From Longimicrobiaceae bacterium (GTDB lineage: Bacteria; Gemmatimonadota; Gemmatimonadetes; Longimicrobiales; Longimicrobiaceae): a stretch of DNA of 36,044 bases. A model generated the notes under the pieces. That model saw nothing but the letters and a program-made list of their open reading frames with translations, searched no databases and was not told where the DNA came from. Location: positions 1 to 36,044 of the forward strand of contig JASLAX010000149.1 of the NCBI GenBank assembly GCA_030146875.1. The letters run 5' to 3'. The position numbers and the translations under genes are program-made. Each line of letters begins with the position of its first letter. Position 1 is the stretch's first letter. Shown here in pieces: positions 33,132 through 36,044 of the stretch.

Positions 33132-35800
33132 GCGGCCACGCTCTCGAAGCGGTAGCGGTACGCGCCCGGCACCAGCGGCCCGGTGGGCCGCTCGTCGGCG
33201 GGAGCGTCCTCCCACGTGATCCCCTCGTCGCCGCGCGGGCCGCCCGGCACCAGCGCCCCGCGCAGCTCCCCGGCGAAGCGCACGGCGTCCGCCGGCGCGC
33301 GGTGGCAGACCAGGACGTGCAGCCGGGCGAAGCCCGCCGGGTTCTCGCCCAGCTCCGCCGCCACCCACCACGCCCCGCAGGGCTCCTCCTCCCCCAGCGC
33401 CAGCAGGCCGCGGCAGACGGTGGGGAAGAGGTCCGCGGGTGGGGTCGCCGCCGGGTCCACCGCGCGGGTCAGGTCCAGCGCGGCCAGCAGGTGCGCGCGG
33501 GAGGCCGCCCAGTCGTGCCGCAGCCACGCGGCGCGCGCCAGCCCCAGGAACGCGTCCGGCCGGCCGCCGCGCTCCACGGCGTGGCGGAAGTACGCCTCCG
33601 CCGCCGTCCACGCCGCCGCGGACGCGGACTCCAGCAGGGCGTTGCCCACCCGGATCTCCGTCTCCGCGCCGGGATGCCGGACGGCGAAGCGCGCGGCCAG
33701 GCGCAGCGCCTCGCCGTCCTCCCCCAGCAGGACGCGGGTCCGCACCCCGGCGGCGAGCACGTCGGGGTGCTCCGGCCACCCGGCCTCGAGGGCGGCGAGC
33801 TCCTCGCGCGCGCTGCGGGCCAGGCCCTCGGAGAGCAGCGCGTGCGTGGCCAGGATGCGGTGCCGCGGCTCGGCGGGCCCGCGACCGGCCGCGCGGCGGG
33901 CGGTGCGCGCCGCCTCGCGCGCCTTGCCCGTGCGCCACTGCGCGTGCGCGAGCACCGCCAGGATCGTCGGCTCGTCGCGCCCGCGGTCGGTCGCGTCGAG
34001 CAGGTACGCCTCCGCCGTGCCCCACTCGCCGCGGAGCGCCGCCGCCCACCCGATCGCCCAGCTCAGCGACGGGCCCGCCCCTGCGGCCGCGAGAGCGGGG
34101 CCCAGGGCCCCGTACCCCTCCGCGCCGAAGTACGCCCCCGCGATCCCCTCCGCCACCTGCGCCTCGGGAATCCCCGGCTTCTCCTTCTGCGACAGCGCCG
34201 CGGCGACGAGCGCGCGGCGGTAGTCGCAGGCGGCGAGGGCTCGGTACGCTTCCTCGGCCAGGCGGCGCGCGCGCTTTCCGCGCGAGAGCCCGCCCGGCAC
34301 GCCGGCGTGGACGTCGCGCTCCACGGCCTCGGTCCAGTCGCCCACGGTCCGGTCCGCCGGCTCCCAGATCGCATCCTCCCACGCCGCCACGGGCGGCACG
34401 GGGAGCGGCGTCCGCTCGCGCCAGCGCGCCTGGCGCATCAGCAGCGCCCCACCCACCAGGGCGGCCGCCCCCACCGCGATCCAGTCCGCGAAGCGCAGCG
34501 CCTCCTCCGCGCCGTCGACCGCGGCGAGGATCGCGAACCACGCCACCACGACCCCGCCCACCAGGGAGACCATGCGCCAGAAGCGCTGGAGCTCCGTTCC
34601 CTTGGCCTTCGCGTTCTTCCGTACGACGCGCCGCAGCCGGTCGCTCTCCTTCCGCGCCTCCTGGTCCGAGATCCCCTCCAGGTGGCGGACCAGGCGCACG
34701 GCCACGCCGTCGGGGTCCGCCAGCAGCGCCGACGCGGGCTCGTCGCCCGCCTCCCCGCGCGCGCTGGAGCGCGGCAGCGCGTCCACGCGGTCGCGCAGGG
34801 CGGGGTGGGTTCCGTCCTCCACCGTCCAGGGCGCGGCCATCGCCTTCGCCTCCATGCGCGCGCGCTCGGTCCCCGCCGGGGTGATGCGCTCGCGGAGCCA
34901 CTCCGTCATGGAGCCGCCGCGCTCCGCCTGCAGCACGCGGTCGCGCCAGCTCGCCCGGCCGCAGGTCTCGCCCAGCACGTGCGTGAAGACCAGGGTGTCG
35001 CGCACCGTCTCGGTGCCGCAGGTCTCCGCCGCCAGCCGGTCGGCCGCGAACTCGTGCTGGCGCGAGTACGCCATCGCCAGGCACGCGGCGGTGCGCCCCA
35101 GCCGCTCGGGCACCATGGCCAGCGCGCCGGGGAGCCGCGCGGGCCGGTCCTCCTTCCCCGTCGCCTCCGCCAGCATCCGCAGCCCGGACGCGGCCTGCTG
35201 CATGCGCGCGTTGCCGCCGTTGAGCCATCCGCGCCACCCCCGCTGGATCAGCCGCGCGTGCGCCACCTCGTGCGCCAGCACGGCCTCGAGCTGCCGCTCG
35301 GTGAGAACGGCCAGGAAGTCGAGGCCGATCCCCAGCGTCGTCCTCCCTCGCCCCGTCCGCACGCCGCGCAGCTCCACGTACGCGTTCGCCCCCATCTCCA
35401 GCGCCACCTGGTCCGGCGGCGCCATCCCCAGGCGCGCGGACAGGCGCTCGACCCGCTCGAACAGCCGCGGCGCGTCCGCGCGGGAGAGCGGCATGCGGTA
35501 GTCCGCTCCCCGGCTCACGCCGAGCGACCGCAGCACCACGCCTCCCACGCCCACCAACCGCTGCAGCCATCCCACCACCACCCCCATCAACCCGACCCGC
35601 GCCGCCGCCAGCGCGGCCACCGCGCCCACGACCAGCGCCACGCCGATGGCGGCGAGCACCACGACCGCCCACACGTAGAAGAGGAGCAGGACGCCCGTCG
35701 CCGTGGCGACGAGCGCCGCCATGCGTCCGGAGGAGAGAGGCCGCTCGGCCGCGACCGGTGCTGCGGCCGCGACGGAGCCGTCGGCGAGGAAGGTGGACAT
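33128..35800 (-). CDS. M48 family metalloprotease with TPR repeats
   Basis: This 890 aa protein starts at ATG 35800. It has one or more N-terminal TM segments (about 28-90, ALVATATGVLLLFYVWAVVV). The zinc motif HEVAHA (177-182) and the third ligand Glu250 in RQHEFAADRLA match the M48 family (HtpX/Ste24 type). Two more hydrophobic stretches lie at about 410-430 and 445-465. The C-terminal half (about 500-870) is a run of TPR-like helical pairs (SRGKRARRLAEEAYRALAAC, LSEGLARSAREELAALEAGW). It would cleave or manage membrane proteins with the TPR half binding partners, as in some quality-control systems. It is coupled by GTGA to the two-TM gene. The large TPR domain fused to M48 is longer than in HtpX. 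Confidence 0.88.
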   Translation of the reverse strand: MSTFLADGSVAAAAPVAAERPLSSGRMAALVATATGVLLLFYVWAVVVLAAIGVALVVGAVAALAAARVGLMGVVVGWLQRLVGVGGVVLRSLGVSRGADYRMPLSRADAPRLFERVERLSARLGMAPPDQVALEMGANAYVELRGVRTGRGRTTLGIGLDFLAVLTERQLEAVLAHEVAHARLIQRGWRGWLNGGNARMQQAASGLRMLAEATGKEDRPARLPGALAMVPERLGRTAACLAMAYSRQHEFAADRLAAETCGTETVRDTLVFTHVLGETCGRASWRDRVLQAERGGSMTEWLRERITPAGTERARMEAKAMAAPWTVEDGTHPALRDRVDALPRSSARGEAGDEPASALLADPDGVAVRLVRHLEGISDQEARKESDRLRRVVRKNAKAKGTELQRFWRMVSLVGGVVVAWFAILAAVDGAEEALRFADWIAVGAAALVGGALLMRQARWRERTPLPVPPVAAWEDAIWEPADRTVGDWTEAVERDVHAGVPGGLSRGKRARRLAEEAYRALAACDYRRALVAAALSQKEKPGIPEAQVAEGIAGAYFGAEGYGALGPALAAAGAGPSLSWAIGWAAALRGEWGTAEAYLLDATDRGRDEPTILAVLAHAQWRTGKAREAARTARRAAGRGPAEPRHRILATHALLSEGLARSAREELAALEAGWPEHPDVLAAGVRTRVLLGEDGEALRLAARFAVRHPGAETEIRVGNALLESASAAAWTAAEAYFRHAVERGGRPDAFLGLARAAWLRHDWAASRAHLLAALDLTRAVDPAATPPADLFPTVCRGLLALGEEEPCGAWWVAAELGENPAGFARLHVLVCHRAPADAVRFAGELRGALVPGGPRGDEGITWEDAPADERPTGPLVPGAYRYRFESVAA

Positions 35801-36044
35801 GCGGGCGGGCGTACGTTGGGGGGGAGATCGCCGGAGGGGGGATGGACGTGCGCCGGAAGCCCTCACCCGGCCGGCCTTAGAGCCGTCCACCCTCTCCCGC
35901 GAGCGAGACCGTCCGAAAACTCGAGCGAGCGCTCTTCCAAGGCAGGGCAGGCCGCAGCGGGGGGTGTTCGCCCGTGCATCGCTTCGTCAGCGCATTCGAG
36001 GCTCGGACGTGCTGGGAGGCGTCCTGAGGGCCCTTCAGGTGCTC
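35801..36044. other. Right-edge region without a recognised gene
   Basis: No frame in these 244 bases gives a credible protein, and no promoter or hairpin stands out. It should contain the promoter of the M48-TPR gene. It may also hold the start of a gene lying beyond the edge. Confidence 0.5.

Noticed and set aside
35894..36044. Possible start of a gene at the right edge
   Set aside because: Only short frames interrupted by stops on both strands; no start with a ribosome site.

Overview
The window is 36 kb of very GC-rich bacterial chromosome. Coding regions are roughly 70% G+C with strong third-position GC bias, which is why long antisense shadow ORFs cover most real genes. The gene set suggests a member of the Gemmatimonadota, most likely a Longimicrobium-like organism. 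It includes a type III glutamine synthetase, a complete treX/treY/treZ set, many small lineage-specific lipoproteins and secreted peptides, HTH/TPR regulator pairs, and CheB-CheR-PAS stress signalling. This taxonomic call rests on gene-family memory and was not computed. I recognise no rRNA, tRNA, CRISPR array, insertion sequence or prophage.

Layout. (1) 1-5.7 kb is accessory. It holds a truncated TPR-type protein, a divergent HTH regulator coupled to a TPR protein that looks like a zinc-less ImmA/IrrE relative, and a run of small lipoproteins and orphan ORFs. One secreted-protein gene is broken by a single-base frameshift, and a 92-93 aa gene occurs twice with near-identical ends. (2) 5.7-11.2 kb is a signalling hub: standalone CheB with a C-terminal zinc-binding tail, divergent CheR-PAS-coiled coil-PAS, and a PAS-PAS-GAF histidine kinase. 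(3) 11.2-14.0 kb holds small genes: a 71 aa HTH-like protein, a 61 aa Thr/Ser/Pro peptide, an orphan CopG-type antitoxin, a lipoprotein, a zinc-ribbon methyltransferase, and a membrane protein carrying a split zinc ribbon. (4) 14.0-21.1 kb is the trehalose-from-glycogen block: glgX/treX and treZ overlap and are transcribed away from treY, and a strong terminator closes the treX-treZ unit. (5) 21.1-23.3 kb carries a HigB-HigA-like toxin-antitoxin module, whose promoter predicts a near-leaderless message, and a methyltransferase coupled to a DinB-like protein. (6) 23.3-27.6 kb contains an intergenic inverted/tandem repeat, a CCA-adding enzyme, two small cytosolic proteins, and a Cys-rich secreted peptide translationally coupled to a beta-propeller lipoprotein. 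(7) 27.7-32.3 kb has an Lrp/AsnC regulator upstream of glnN (GSIII), divergent from a two-RCK potassium channel. (8) 32.4-35.8 kb has an M48 metalloprotease-TPR membrane protein coupled to a two-TM protein.

How the genes work together. The trehalose genes debranch glycogen or maltodextrin (TreX), convert the reducing end to trehalose (TreY) and release it (TreZ), which gives osmotic and desiccation protection. The potassium channel and the PAS/GAF/CheB/CheR proteins would fit the same stress-coping lifestyle. Lrp next to glnN suggests amino-acid-responsive control of nitrogen assimilation. The least understood parts, and the best candidates for something new, are the HTH plus pseudo-IrrE/TPR pair, the Cys-rich peptide coupled to a beta-propeller lipoprotein, and the tiny genes that follow the histidine kinase.
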